A DNA stretch of 64,000 nt from positions 97,077,181-97,141,180 of the forward strand of contig NC_044984.1 in the NCBI RefSeq assembly GCF_008728515.1, written 5' to 3'. Of the stretch, positions 32,990 through 46,027 are shown piece by piece; within the stretch, counting starts at the first letter, position 1, and every line of letters begins with the position of its first letter. The DNA is from Papio anubis. Taxonomy: Eukaryota; Chordata; Mammalia; Primates; Cercopithecidae. A program made the position numbers and the translations under genes. Below the pieces are notes generated by a model. It made no database searches. It had not been told where the DNA came from and saw only the letters and a program-made list of their open reading frames with translations.

Positions 32990-34870
32990 TTCTTCAGAAG
33001 CAAGATGGTGGACTGGAGGGCTCCACTAATTGTCCCTCCAACAAGGACACCAATTTAAGATGTATACACACACAAAAGCACCTTCATAAGAACCAATCAT
33101 CATGTGAGTATTCACAGTACTTGGTTTTAACTTGGTTTTATCACTGAAAGAGGCACAGAAGAGGCAGGAGAAACAGTCCTGAATCACTAATGCCACCCCT
33201 CCTGAAACCACTTGCAGTGGTGGCCTGGTGTGAAGCATTTCTATGCTCTGGGGAGAGGAAGCGTGGAGTAATTATGAGGCATTGACTCAGTGCTGCCTTG
33301 TTCAAGTAGAATGTAAAAACAGACCAAACTCACATGACACCCAGCCATGGATGTCATTTAAACCATGGAGGGGGCATTTAAACCAGCCCAAGACTGAGAG
33401 GAATTGCCAATCCCAGCATGGGAACATAAGTTCCCACAAGTCTTGCTCCTGTGGGCTAAAGTGCTCTGGGGCCTCAAATACATTTCAAAGGTAGCCTGGG
33501 CCACAAGAACTGCAACTCCTAGGTGAGTCCTAATCTGAAATGGGCCCAGAGCCAGTGGACTGTGTGGGGAATTAGACCTACTGAGACATCAGTTAGGGTG
33601 GCTAAGGAAGTACTGGCATCACTCCTCCCCTAACCACAGGCTGCATAGTTTGCAGCTCCAAAAGAGACCCCTTCATTCTGCTTGAGGAGAGAGGAGGGAA
33701 GAGTGGGGAGGACTTTGTCTTGCATCTTAGATGCCAGCTCAGCCACAGCAGGGTAAGGAACCCATTAGAGACATGAGACCCTAGCTCATGGATGACATTT
33801 CTAGACACACCATGGGTTAGAAGGAAACATGTTGCCCTGAAAAGAAGAACCCACTCCTGGCAGTCCTGCTAACTTTAAAAGCCATTGGACCTTAAATAAC
33901 CAGCATCCATAACCAGGTAAACTATCCAGAACATTGTGGGCCTTGGTAATACTCTGAGACTCGCTGGCTTCAGTTGAGACTCAGCACATTCCCAGCTGTG
34001 GTGGCTATGGGGCAAGGATCTTTCCACTTGTGACAAGTAGAGAGAAATGTACAGTGGACTTGTCTTGCACCTTAGGTACCAGCTCTGGCCATAGTGGGGT
34101 GGAGCACCAAGTGGACTTTTGGGGTCCCCAATACCAGCATTTGGCTTTTGGATGGCATTTCTGAACCTGCTCTGGGCCAGAGGGGAGCTCACTGCCCTGA
34201 AGGGTGAGTCCCAGACCAGGCAGTATTCAGCACAAACTGACTGAAGAGCCCTTGGGCCTTAAGGGAACATTGGTGGCAGTCTGGCAGTACTCACTGTGGG
34301 CTTGTGGTGGTAGTGGCCATGGAGTGAGGCTTCTCTGCCTTTGGAAAGTGTAGGGAAGAGTGGGAAGGACTGCTCCTTGTGGTTTGAGTGTCAGCTCAGC
34401 TGCAGTACAATAGAACACCAGGTAGACTTCTCAGGTTTTTGACTCTAGTCCCTGGCTTCTGGACAGCACCTCTGGACCTGTCTGGGGACTGGGAAACTTG
34501 TCACCCTGAAGGGAAGGACACAGGCATGGCTGGCTTTGCCATCTACTGATTTTGGAGCCCCAAGGCCTTGAGCGAACATAGACGGTAGCCAGGGAGTGGT
34601 TACAGAAGACCTTGGGTGAGATTCAGTGCTGTGCTGCCTTCAGATCTGACTCAGTACAATCCTAGTGCTGGTGGCCAAAGGAGTGCTTGTGTCACTCCAC
34701 CCCCAGCTCTAGGTGGCTCAGAACAGAGACTTTGTTTGGGAGAATATAAAGCAAGAGAACAAGAATCTCTGTCTGGTAATCGAGAGAATTGTGGATCGTG
34801 TTCAAGACTCTATGAGTCTACAGGAACCAGAGCATTACTAGACTTGGGGTGCCTAAAGTAGATACAGCTT
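32990..34870 (+). promoter_or_regulatory. L1 5' UTR (old promoter) with tandem units
   Basis: It starts with the 'caagatggtggac' block that opens many L1s. From about 33690 three related units of roughly 300-350 bp follow (starting about 33690, 34040 and 34345). Each repeats a 'gtcttgcatcttagatgcc'-like block, a 'cagctcagccacag'-like block, and a 'ccctgaagggaag'-like block. It probably acted as an RNA polymerase II promoter when active; no claim of current activity. Confidence 0.65.
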
Positions 34871-35019
34871 AGATCACACAACAACCAAGTTTTTTTGAGT
34901 ATCTGGAAAGCCTTACCAGGAAGGATGAATACAAACAACCCCAAACTGCAAAGACTACAATAAATACCTAACTCTTCAATGCCAAGATACATACACTCAT
35001 CTACAAGTATCAAGGCTGC

Positions 35020-35915
35020 CCAAGAAAACATGACTTTAAGAAAGTAACTAAATAAGACACCAAGGATCAATCCTGGAGAAACAGAGATAGGTGACCTTTC
35101 AGACAGAGAATTCAAAATAGCTGTTTTGAGGAAACTCAAAGAAATTAAAGATAACATAGAGAAGGAATTCTGAATCCTATCAGATAAATTTAACAAAGAG
35201 ATTAAAATAATTTAAAAGAATCAAGCAGAAATTCTGGAGCTGAAAATTCAATTGACAAACTGACGAATGCATCAGAGTCTGTTAATAGCAGAAGAAATAA
35301 TTAGTAAGCTTGAAGACAGGCTTTTGAAAATACACAGACCAGACAAAAGAAAAAAGAAAAAACCAACAAAATATGCCTGTAGGATCTAGAAAACAGTCTC
35401 AGAATGGCAAATCTAAGAGTGATTGACCTTAAAGAGGAGGCAGGAGAAAGAGATGATAAGGATTAAAAGTTTATTCAAATAGATAATAATAGAAAACTTT
35501 CCAAACCTAAAGAAAAATATCAATATCCAAGTACAAGAAGGTTATAGAATATTAAGCAGATTTAACCCAAAGAAGAGTACCTAAAGGCATTTCATAATCA
35601 AACTCCCAAAGGTCAAGAATAAAGAAAGGATCCCAAAAGCAACAAGAGAAAATAAACCAAACACACACAATGGAGCTCTAATATATCTGGCAGCAAATTT
35701 TTTAGTGGAAACCTTATAGGCCAGGAGAGAGTGGGATGACATATTTAAAGTGCTGAAGGAAAACAAAAACAAAAACAAAAACAAAAACCTTTTATCCTAG
35801 AATAGTATAGTCAGCAAAAATATCCTTCAAACATGAAGAAGAAATAAAGATCTTTCCAAACAAACAAAAGTTGAGGGATTACATTAACACCAGACCTGTC
35901 CTGTAAGAAATGCTA
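35020..35915 (+). pseudogene. L1 ORF1 remnant
   Basis: Translated pieces show the ORF1 order. First comes a coiled-coil start 'TEIGDLSDREFKIAVLRKL' (about 35085-35140). Next is an RNA-binding-domain stretch containing 'ENFPNLKKNINIQVQEGY' (about 35490-35545). Then 'ARREWDDIFKVLKE' (about 35720-35760) and a C-terminal 'FKHEEEIKIFPNKQKLRDY' (about 35830-35880). Stops and frameshifts lie between them. An AAAAC repeat (35760-35787) sits inside. Confidence 0.75.
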
Positions 35916-36479
35916 AGGTAGTACTTTAATCAGAAAGAAAAGAATGTTAATGAGCAAGAAGAAATCATCCAAAGGTACAAAACTCACTCTTAGTAGTAGA
36001 TACACAGAAAAACACAGAACATTATAATACTGTACTGTCATATGTAAACTACTCTTAAGGAAAAAGACTAAATGATGAACCAATCAAAAATAATAGCTAC
36101 AACAACTTTTCAAGACATAGGCAGTACGGTGAGATATGAATAGAAATAACACAAAGTTAAAAAATGATAGGATGAAGTTAAGCCAGAGAGTGTTTATTCA
36201 TTTTCTTTTTGCTTGCTTGTTTGTTTATGTAAACAGTGCTAAGTTGTTATTGGCTGAAAATAATAGATTATAAGATTGTATTTGCAAGCCTCATAGTAAC
36301 CTCAATCCAAAAAACATACAACAGGTACACAAAAAATAAAAAGCAAGAAACTAAAATGTATTATCAGAGAAAATCATCTTCATTAAAAGGAAGACAGGAA
36401 GGAAAGAAAGAAGGAAGAGAAGACCAGAAAACAAATAACAAGATGCCATGAGTAAGACCTTATTTATCAATAATAACAA
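35916..36479 (+). mobile_element. L1 inter-ORF spacer
   Basis: AT-rich spacer of the L1 between the ORF1 C-terminus and the endonuclease start. It is longer than in young L1. A 71-codon frame (36236-36451) is chance. Confidence 0.55.
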
Positions 36480-39400
36480 TGAATGTAAATGGACTAAGCT
36501 TTCCAATCAAAAGACAGACTGGTTGAATGGATAAAAACAAACAAACAACAACAACAACAACAACAACAAAACAGGCTGGGCACAGTGTCTTACATCTGTA
36601 TTCCCAGCACTTTGGGAGGCAGAGACGGGCAGATCACTAGGTCAGGAAATCGAGACCATCCTGGCCAACATGGTGAAACCCCGTCTTTACAAAAAGTAGA
36701 AAAATTTGCTGGGTATGGTGACGCATGCCTATAATACCAGCTACTCAGGAGGCTGAGGCAGGAGAATCACTGGGAGGCAGAGGTTTCAGTGAGCCAAGAT
36801 CACGCCACTGTGCTCCAGCCTGGTAACAGAGCAAGACTCCATCTCAAAAAAAAAAAAAAAAAAATGTATAGATATATGTATCTCAATACTCAGTAGTCGT
36901 TTGCCTACAGGAAATATACTTCATCTATAAAGACACACATAGACTGAAAATAAAAGGGTAGAAAAAGATATTTCATGCCAAAGGAAACCAAAAAAGAGAA
37001 GAAATAACTATACTTATATCAGACAGAATAGATTTCAAGACAATAACTAAGGTAACAGGTAACTATGTGGTGATAAAGGGGTCAATTCAGCAAAAGGATA
37101 TAACAGTTTTAAATATATATGCACCCAACACTTCAGCACCCAGATATATAAAGCAAATATTGTTAGCGAGAGACAGACCCCAATACAATAATAGCTGGAG
37201 ACCTCAGCATCCTACTTTTAGTATCGGATAGATTTTCCAGACAGAAAATCAACAAAGAAATATCAGACTTAATCTGTGCTGTAGACCAAATGAATCTAAT
37301 AGATATTTAAAGAACATTTCATCCAATGGCTACAGAATATATATTCTTTTCCTGACACTTAAATCATTCTCAAGGATAGCCCACATGTTGGGTCACAAAA
37401 CAATTCTTAAATTATTCAAAAAATTAAAATAATATCAAGCATTTCTTTGATGACAATGAAATAAAACCAGAAATTAATAACAAGAATAATTTTGGAAACA
37501 ATACAAGCATAAACTATATGCTCCTGAATGACCAGTGGGTCAATGAAGAAATTAAAAAGGAAATTGAAAAATTCTTTCAAACAAATAATGGAAACACAGC
37601 ATACAAAAATCTATGGGAGACAGCAAAAGCAGTACTAAGAGGGAAGTTTAGAGCTATAAGTGCCTACATCAAAAAAGAAGAAAAACTTCAAATAATAAAA
37701 AAAACCTAACAATGCATCTTAAGGAACTAGAAAAGGAAGAGTAAACCAAACCTAATCTTGTCTTGTTTAGAATAAAACAAATAGTAAAGATCATAGCAGA
37801 AACCAATAAAATTGAAATGAAAACAATATAGCAGATCAATGGGGAAAAAAGTTGTGTTTTTGAAAGGTTAAGCAAAATTGACAAACCTTTAGTCAGACTA
37901 ATTAAGAAAAACAGAGAAAATGTCCACATAAATAAATTCAGAGATGAAAGAGGGGACATTACAATGAATACTGCAGAAACTCAAAGGATCATCAGTAGCT
38001 ATTATGAGCAACTATGTGCCAACAAATTGGAAAATGTGGAAGAAATGGACAGATTCCTAGACACATATAACCTACCAACATTGAACCATGAAGAAATTAA
38101 AAATCTGAACAGACAAATAACAAGTAATGAGACCTAAGCCATAATGAAAAGTGTCCCAAAAAGAAAACCCCAGGATCCACGGCCTTCACTGCTGAATTCC
38201 ATCAAACATGTAAAGAACTAATACCAATCCTATTCAAACTATTCCAAAAAATAGAGAAGGAGGGAATACTTCCAAACTCATTCTGTGAGGCCAGTATTAC
38301 CCTGATGCCAAAACCAGACAAAGACACATTGAAAAAAGAAACCTACAGGCCAATATCTATGATGAATATTGATACAAAAATCCTCAACAAAATACCAGCA
38401 AACAAATTCAACAATACATTAAAAAGACCATTCATTATGACCAAGTGGGATTTATCCCTGGGATGCAAGGATGGTTCAACATATGCAAATCAAACAATGC
38501 GATACATCATATCAATAGAATGGAGGACAAAAACCATATGATCATTTCAATTGATGCTGAAAAAGCATTTGATAAAATTAACCTCCCTTCATGATAAAAA
38601 CCCTCAAAAAATTAGGTATAGAAGGAATATACTTCAACATAATAAAAGGCATATATGATACACCTACAGCTAGTATCATACTGAGTGGGGAAAAACTGAA
38701 AGGCTTTCCTGTAAGATCTGGAACACAACAAGGATGCCCAGTTTCACCACTGTTATTCAGCATAGTACTGGAAGTCCTAGCTGGAGCAATCAGACAAGAG
38801 AAATAAATAAAGGGCATCCAAATTAGAAAATAAGAACTCAATTTATCCTTGTTTGCAGATGATATTATGTTATATTTGGAGAAACATGAAGACTACAAAA
38901 AACTGTTAGAACTGATAAACAAATTTAGTAAAGTTGCAGAATACAAAATCAACATACAAAAATTAGTAGCATTTCTAGATGTCAACGGTGAAGAATCTTA
39001 GAAAAGAAATTTTAAAAGTATACCATTAACATTAGGCACAGATAAAATTAAATACCTAGGAATTAACTTTAACCAAAGTGAAAGATCTCTATAATAAAAG
39101 CTATAAAATATTGATGAAAGAAATTGAAGGGGAAACCCAAAAATGGAAAAATATCCTATGTTTATGGATTGGAAGAATGATTATTGCGAAGATGTTCATA
39201 CTACCCAAACCAATCTACATATTCAAGGCAATTCTTATCAAAATACCAATGACATTCTTTACAGAAATAGAAAAAAAATTCTAAAATTTATATGGAACCA
39301 AAAAAGACTCAGAATAGCCTAAGCTATCCTAAGCAAAATGAACAAAACTGGAGGAATTACATTACCTGACTTCAAATTATCTTCCAGAGTTATAGTAACA

Positions 39401-40130
39401 AAAACAGTATGGTACTGACATAAAAACAGACACAGAGACCAATAAAACAGAATAGAGAAACAAACCCACACACCTACAGTGAACTCATTTTCAACAAAGG
39501 TGCCAAGAACACATACTGGGGAAAAGACAGGCTCTTCAAGAAATGGTGCTGGGAAAACTGGATATCCATATGCAGAAGAATGAAACTAGACCCTTAGCCC
39601 TCACCATATACAAAAATTAAATCAGGATGGACTAAAGATTTGAATCTATGACCTCAAACTATGAAACTGCTAAAGGAAAACACTGAAGAAACCCTCTAGG
39701 GCACTGGCCTGAGCAAAAATTTATTGAGTAATGCCCTACAAGCACAGGCAACCAAAGCAAAAATGAACAAAAGGAATCACACCAAGTTAAAAAGCTTCTA
39801 CACAGCAAAGGAAACAGTCCAATGAAATGAAGAGACAACCAAAAGAATGGGAGAAAATATTTGCAAACTCTACATCTGACAAGGAATTAATAACCAGAAC
39901 CTATAAGGAACTCAAACAATTTATAGGAAAAAAATCTAATAATCTGATCAAAAAATGGACAAAATATTTGAATAGATATTTCTCAAAAGAAGACATACAA
40001 ATGGCAAACAGGCATATAAAAAGGTATTCAATATCATTGGCTATCAGAGAAATGCTCATCAAAACTACAATGAAATATCATCTCTTCCCAGTTAAAATGA
40101 CTTGAATCCAAAAGACAGGCAATAACAAAT
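36480..40130 (+). pseudogene. L1 ORF2 remnant (endonuclease and reverse transcriptase), split by Alu
   Basis: The endonuclease start reads 'MNVNGLSFPIKRQ' near 36482. After the Alu, endonuclease text resumes to about 37450. Open pieces follow: 37518-37709, 38305-38541, 38591-38806 ('TQQGCPVSPLLFSIVLEVLA'), the 'FADDIMLYLE' active-site motif near 38855, then 39078-39284 and 39827-40105. These match the RT and C-terminal regions in order. The many stops and shifts exclude any protein. Confidence 0.85.
36574..36864 (+). repeat. Alu (AluS type) inside L1 ORF2
   Basis: Sense Alu 'ggctgggcacagtg' to 'agcaagactccatctc' plus an A-rich tail. Short deletion in the right arm. It sits after an (ACA)n stretch (36537-36570) that may be part of the target or tail history. 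Confidence 0.9.
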
Positions 40131-40916
40131 GCTAGTAAGAATGTGGAGAAAGAGAACCCTCACACACTGTTGGTGGGAATGTAAATTGGTATAATCACTA
40201 TGGGGAACAGTTTGGAGGTCCCTCAAAAAACTAAAACTACCATATGTACAAGCAATCCCACTGCTGGGTATATACCCCAAAGAAAGGAAATTAGTATATA
40301 AAACAGATATTTGCACTCCTGTGTTTGTTGCAACATTGTTCACAATAGCCAAGATTTGGAAGCAACCTCCATGTCCATCAATAGATGAATGGATAAAGAA
40401 ATGTGATACTTACATACTATTCAGCCATAAAAAAGAATGAGATCCTGTCATCTGCAACAACATGGATGGAACTGGAGGCTATTCTATTAAGTGAAATAAA
40501 GCAAGCACAGAAAGACAAACATCAGAAGTTCTCACTCATTTGTGGGATCTAAAAATCAAAACAACTGAACTAACAGAGTTAGAGAGTAGAAGGAAGGTTA
40601 CCAGGTCCTGGGAAGGGTAGTGGGTGGTTAAGGGGGTGGTGGGGATGGTTAATGGGTCCAAAATATAGAATGAATAAGACCTAGTATTTGATAACACAAC
40701 AGGGTGACTATAGTCAATAATAATTTAATTGTACATTCAAAAATAACCAAAGGAGTATAATTGGATTTTTTTGTAACACAAAGGATAAATGCTTGCAGTG
40801 ATAGATACTCCATTTTCCATCATGTAATTATTATGAGTTGCACACTTGTATCGAAATATCTCATGTACCCTATAAATATATGCACCTATTATTTACCCAT
40901 AAAGATTTTGAAAAAA
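40131..40916 (+). mobile_element. L1 3' UTR
   Basis: Contains the 'tgttggtgggaatgtaaatt' block, the G-rich 'ggtagtgggtggttaagggg' tract of L1 3' UTRs and the L1 3' terminal blocks. It ends in an A-run at about 40909-40918. Confidence 0.85.
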
Positions 40917-42599
40917 AAACATTTTGAGAGTGATTATGCCTTCTTATTTAAATAATTAAGTGAAAATAGGAAACAAAGATATGAATGTAATGTACACAGA
41001 AGCTCCTGGGACATGATATTATGAAATTAGTACTCCTTCTAAAACAAACAAATAAACAAAACCCAAAATGGTCAACACTTTGTAATAGTGAGACATTTGA
41101 GACACTAAGCACAAGGTCTCCTATACTCTTTTTAAACATCCAACCCTCTTTCCCTACATTGTACCTATGAGAGGATTTGGAGAGGGACAAATAGCAGAAG
41201 GTGCTATAATTGACTATAGAACCATAAAAGGGGCCTCTTCTGACCTTCACAAGTTTTTTTCATTACCCTACACATTCAGAATAAAAGCTTTTTTTTTTTT
41301 TTAAACTCAGCCAACTACTTGAATGTTGGATCTTCAAATTAAATAAAAATATATATTTTAAAACATCCTCAATAACTAACAAAAAAATCACTTTGTTATT
41401 TGGTACATGGACCATGTCTCAATACCTTGTTTATTTCTCCCACAGGATTAAATCTCAGTACATAGTGAATGACCAATCAATCCTCATAGCTTGAGTATAG
41501 ATTATTGACTTACATTTACGAGATGCCTTCTGGAAACTCTCCTATCCCTGAACTCAGAAGTCTGACAACATGTGTAGAGAAAACCTGTGTCTAGAGCATG
41601 CATTGGCTCAGAGCAAAACACACCCAATATTGTCAAACAATTGGTTGTTGACAAAAATTCAACCTTTGTTTAATGAGGAAAATGTGGTTGGCAGGCAGAA
41701 CCCAAGTCTTCGAAGGCATTTTTTATGGTGTATGTGTGTTTTATTTGCTTTTATTTCCACATGTATTAAACAGTCATCCTATCTCACCTTGGGCGATTGC
41801 AGCCCTCTTCAGTAGGTAGATCCCTCCAGCCATCGTGGACCATTTCTATGCCACAGGCAATGTTTTCTTCTTTCCAAATTTTATTTTGAAGTAAGTTCAA
41901 GGAAATTCAAAGCAGCAAAGTTGAATGGAAAAAATAAGTCTTTTGTTCAGCATGTACAGTTTGAATTCTTTCAGGGAATATTGTACTTTCCTTTTATTAC
42001 ACTTTATTTTGGAGGGTTTTTGTTTGTTTGTTTGTTTGTTTTTTAACAGAGTCAGAAGAACCCTAAGTCAGGAGGCTGTCCATAGCTGAGTCTCATGGAC
42101 AGATGGTCAGCTCAAACACATAACAAAGGGTCTGTTGTGATGTTGCCAATTCTATTTCATGAAATCTTTTTTGGTATAAACTGGAGAAAGCACTTTGTTC
42201 AGTTAAAGATTTTTTTTTTTCTTCCCTACCAGTTGTCTTTGCCAAGGTCAATGTTTCTATTACGTGGGGGAAGCATACCCGCCCCCTGGTGGCTGATTTA
42301 CACATAGACATTTTTCTTTCCCAAGACCCATGAGTCTCAGGAGCTAAAATGTCCTAGTGTGGTGTACATTCATTTAACAAACATTTATTGAACTTCTATT
42401 GTGTGCCAGGCAATGTACTAAGTGATTCAAGTTGGGAAACCCAAAGTCTTCCTCTGGGTCTTTTATATGGCAACCAACCATTCAAGCTGTTCACAAGGTG
42501 GCCACCTCATCTCCTGTGCTTCGTTTTCTCAACAATGAGCTGTATTATATCTGCATTACTTATCCCAAAGCATAGTATCAAAGATACAAAACGATAAAA
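40917..42599. other. Unassigned region
   Basis: No gene recognised. Contents include an oligo-T run (about 41289-41302), a TTTG repeat (about 42016-42042), and an L3-like 'acatttattgaacttctatt' trace at about 42380. Confidence 0.4.
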
Positions 42600-43190
42600 T
42601 AACAGCAAGTGTGATCATATGTTGTAAATTAGATGAGGTCACTCCAGTGCTTAAAATAATTTAATGTCTTCCCATTGCCCTTAAAATAAAATCCAACCTC
42701 TTTTTATGGACTCAAAGACCCAGCATAATCTATGCACTGCCTCCTTGTCAACCTCATGCCACACCATTCTCCCCATGTAGAATCTCACCCCTTCATACAG
42801 GTCAACTGTCATTTTCTTGAAAGTGCAATTTCCCCCGCAAGGCCCGTATATGTACTTTCTCCTCCCCTTTATAAGCGTCTTCCTACTCTTCACCTACCTC
42901 TTATTTATCTTCTTTCTGAAGGCCACCTTCTCAGGAATTTCTTTGCTAAGTACTAGTTCTAAAAATAATTCACTTTATTATATTATTTCTTAGAATCTTA
43001 TTTTCCTTCACAAGTCTTATCCTGTATAGCAAGTATGTATTTATTTAAATTACTGTTTTTGACCATCTTCTCCACTAAAGTGAAAGTTCCATGAGGACAT
43101 GTACCATAACTGTTTAATTCACTACAGTCTATTTTGCATCTGTAAGTAGCATCAGTTGGAATTTGGGGAATGAATGAATAAATGAAACCT
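42600..43190 (+). repeat. L2 LINE 3' fragment
   Basis: 'gatgaggtcactccagtgct', 'cattgcccttaaaataaaat', 'gtgaaagttccatgaggaca' and terminal 'gaatgaatgaataaatgaa' follow the L2 order over about 590 bp. Decayed but continuous. Confidence 0.8.
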
Positions 43191-43687
43191 GTGGAATGTT
43201 ATAGAAATGTGAATTTATTATATATAAATAAGATACTATGAAATATAGAAAAAGAGTAGGAAAAGCAGTTGAAGAAAGAGAAGATTGGTGCATTTAATAT
43301 GTATTATTGAAATATGAACTTTTAAAGTTACTTTAATTACTCAGTTATATAATTTATATGTTATGGCTGCTTAATTAAATAGAATTTAGAATGGTATAAC
43401 CTAAGCTAAGTTTGCAGGTGACAAAACTGGTGTCTAAAGACATGAAGTGATATATATAAGGTTATACAGAAGCAGTAACAAGACTAGACTATATGTCTGT
43501 GATTCCTGACCTGGAGTTCTTTTGACTACATTGTGTTTATTTTTGTTCAACATTATTGTTATGAGACCTCATTTCTTAAGGCTTTATAGACTTATTAAAC
43601 TTTTATATTCTATTAAGGTTAGACTAGAGCATCTATAAACAAATTGCTTAATAATTATTGAGCATCTTCCATCCTGATGTCCTGGAA

Positions 43688-43688
<1 letters not shown>
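43191..43688. other. AT-rich unassigned spacer
   Basis: No feature recognised. Confidence 0.4.
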
Positions 43689-43734
<46 letters not shown>

Positions 43735-43870
43735 TAACTCGACTGCCTTCTCCCTTCTCCTCCTTTTCCTTCTCCTTCTCCTTCCCTTCTCCTTCCCTTC
43801 TCCTTCCCTTCTCCTTCCTTCCTTCCTTCCTTCCTTCCTTCCTTCCTTCCTTCCTTCCTTCCTTCCTTCC
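43689..43870. repeat. (TA)22 next to a TTCC/CCTTCTC pyrimidine tract
   Basis: About 44 bases of pure TA (43689-43732) are followed 10 bases later by about 127 bases of pyrimidine: imperfect CCTTCT units, then an unbroken TTCC array (about 43815-43869). Y/I-rich and S/P/F-rich frames here are artefacts. Confidence 0.95.
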
Positions 43871-44331
43871 CTACCTGCTCCCTTCTATTTTACTATTTCC
43901 TTATTGGGAGCATTTTGTCACCCTTTGTGCTCCAAGGGTACTTTCTGTCTGGAAACTCATTTCCTCCATTATGGGAAATTTTCTTAAATTATTTCTTTTA
44001 TAATTTTTCCCTCCATTTCCTATTTTTATTTTTCTGTACTTCTGCTTTTCCTTCATTTCTGCTCCAATAACTGTAATTAACAATAGCCTTTTGATGATAT
44101 TTGAGTATTTCTTTTTATAACAAACTGTTCTTATTTCAAAGCCACAGTATCTTGTCTTAACTTTTTGAGGAAATGAATGGCACTATTTTTGAAATTATTT
44201 TTTCTTTGCATTTTTTTCATCTTTGTTTCTTTTCCCTCATTAGTATGTTTAAATCACTGTCTTTCTTGCTGAGGTTTTCCTGAAAGATCTGGTGATTCTT
44301 GGATGTCCATTCTTATTTAAGAGAGAATAGA
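43871..44331. other. Unassigned spacer
   Basis: T-rich sequence without recognised features. Confidence 0.4.
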
Positions 44332-44442
44332 GTTGCCAGACAAGATAAGGAACACTCATTTGAATCTGAATTTCAGATAAACAATGAATACATTTTTAAT
44401 ATGTCCCAAAGGCCACATTTTTATTTGCTAAATCTGGCAACC
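44332..44442. mobile_element. Palindromic MITE-like DNA transposon remnant
   Basis: The ends are 'gttgccaga' (44332) and 'tctggcaac' (44433-44441), exact inverted repeats. The inner text 'tgaatttcagataaacaatg' and 'ttttatttgctaaatc' is a familiar short medium-reiterated palindrome. About 110 bp; family not named with confidence. Confidence 0.5.
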
Positions 44443-45842
44443 ACAAGAGAGGGGCAGGAAGCAGCTGAAGAAATGTCTGTGTGCATGGATAGGACTTGTT
44501 GACTACTGGGTGTTACTAAGGTGATCTGGCTGGGCTGTTTCACTAGAGGATGCCTAACCATTAGCATCTTTAGGTGTTTACTGAGTACCCAGGACAGAAT
44601 CATTCAGTCTTTAGCTCAAGGGCTAAAAATTGGCTGTCAGTGTTCTGGGAGCCAAAGTAGACCAGGAGATTGGGGTTCTCACCATTCAGAATGTACTGTT
44701 TCAGTAACTCTCCTTGTTTTCAGTGGGGGTGCTCCTGCCCTGAGTAGTGCCTGCCATCTCTTGTCTAGATCTTTCTGAAACATGTTCTCCAGAGAGTCTC
44801 CTGTCTTCAGTCTCCTGCCAGGAGGGTGAAGAAACTGATACTCAAACAGACTATTAATAATTCTGCGTCTGCCTCAACTGCATCCCCACTTTCACATGTA
44901 CTTCTTGCTTCCAATTCCTGAGCCTTTCCAGGGTTTTGCAATGCAAATCAGGTTGCTTCTGGGTTTTGTCCGGTCAACTTAAATTTCAGCCTTCATGGTT
45001 CGGCTAAGCCAGTTACCCCTCTACCATCTGCTTTCCATCTTCCAAAATGTTGTTGTTGTTGTTTTCCTCCTAATTCTTTTTTTCTTTATGAGTGAATGTC
45101 TTTAAAATCAGTCCCTTTATTGTCTTTTTAGTGAGCTTGGGGGATGGAATGTAATGTAAAGCATATGTTAAATCTTCCATCTGCAACTAGAAGCACAGCT
45201 ATGAATTTTCAAAGTGACTACAGAAGAGTCATTTAATTTCTCTTTTCTCAGTTTTCTTTTGTAAAATGAGATGACTAAGGGAGATGAGCTTTGATAAACC
45301 CCACTCAAAAATTTTATGATTGTATAATCTCCTGCACTATTAACGGAAACCTTCCAAACAAATTATGTTTTCAGTCTTTTAAGGGAGAGACAAAGCCATG
45401 GTCTACATTTTCATCAATATTAAGACTTCTCACCACCACTTGCCACAACAGGACCTTCAGCAAGGACTTCTCTGAAGCTTGTTTTCTCTCCAAATGGGGA
45501 ACTAATATGAACTTCCATTAATATAAATTTCCATCATAAGCCCGCTGTGATTAGCAGATGAGTTAACCCATCAGAAAGTACTTCACATATGGACACTTGC
45601 TATGCAAATATTAATTGATGTAGTTGTTCGTTGGAGTATGCACCTTCTCAGCACAATAATTCTTGGTCTTTTTAAAGTCTTCTGCCTGGGGAATCATAGT
45701 ATTTACCTTAAATCACATAGACTTATTATAATTAGAGTTACTAGTCCCTGCAGGTTACCAGTGAATCTTCTTTCTAGAAAGCACTGAGGCCTCAAAGACA
45801 TTAGTAATACTATTAAAGGAGTTACTCTTAATTGAAAAACAC
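44443..45842. other. Unassigned region
   Basis: Open frames of 76-85 codons at 44521-44778 and 45291-45521 lack recognisable motifs. A short GTT repeat lies near 45049-45063. No gene seen. Confidence 0.35.
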
Positions 45843-46013
45843 TAATGTATCGGATAATCTGCTAAATGCTTTATATACATTTCCTCTAATCTTTACAAAC
45901 ATCCTGCTAGGTAAGTCATATTTAACCCATTTTACAGATGAGGATATTGAGGCTCATAGAAGTTAAGTGATTTGGTCAAGTTCACTCACTCAGCAAATGG
46001 TAGAGTTGGGATT
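45843..46013 (+). repeat. MIR SINE, left part
   Basis: 'tgctaaatgctttatataca', 'cccattttacagatgaggat', 'gaagttaagtgatttggtc' and 'gtagagttgggattcaaac' are a clear MIR. It is split by the AluYRa insertion and resumes after 46343 ('ctggcaccaaaacccatg'). Confidence 0.9.
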
Positions 46014-46027
46014 CAAACCAGATCTTT

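Larger units (their letters stand above)
32990..40916 (+). mobile_element. Full-length ancient L1 (L1PB/L1MA-like), inactive
   Basis: One sense-oriented L1 runs from a 5' end 'cagaagcaagatggtggac' through a 5' UTR, ORF1, a spacer, ORF2 and the 3' UTR to 'caaaatatagaatg' and the A-rich end near 40913. The 3' UTR carries the familiar 'agggtgactatagtcaataa' and 'ctcatgtaccctataaata' blocks. It is interrupted by an Alu at 36574-36864. All coding regions are full of stops. The size, about 7.6 kb without the Alu, is longer than young L1 because of the long repetitive 5' UTR. Confidence 0.85.

Noticed and set aside
43658..44003. Two ~108-codon frames, Y/I-rich then S/P/F-rich
   Set aside because: They run through the TA and TTCC repeats; no coding signal outside them.
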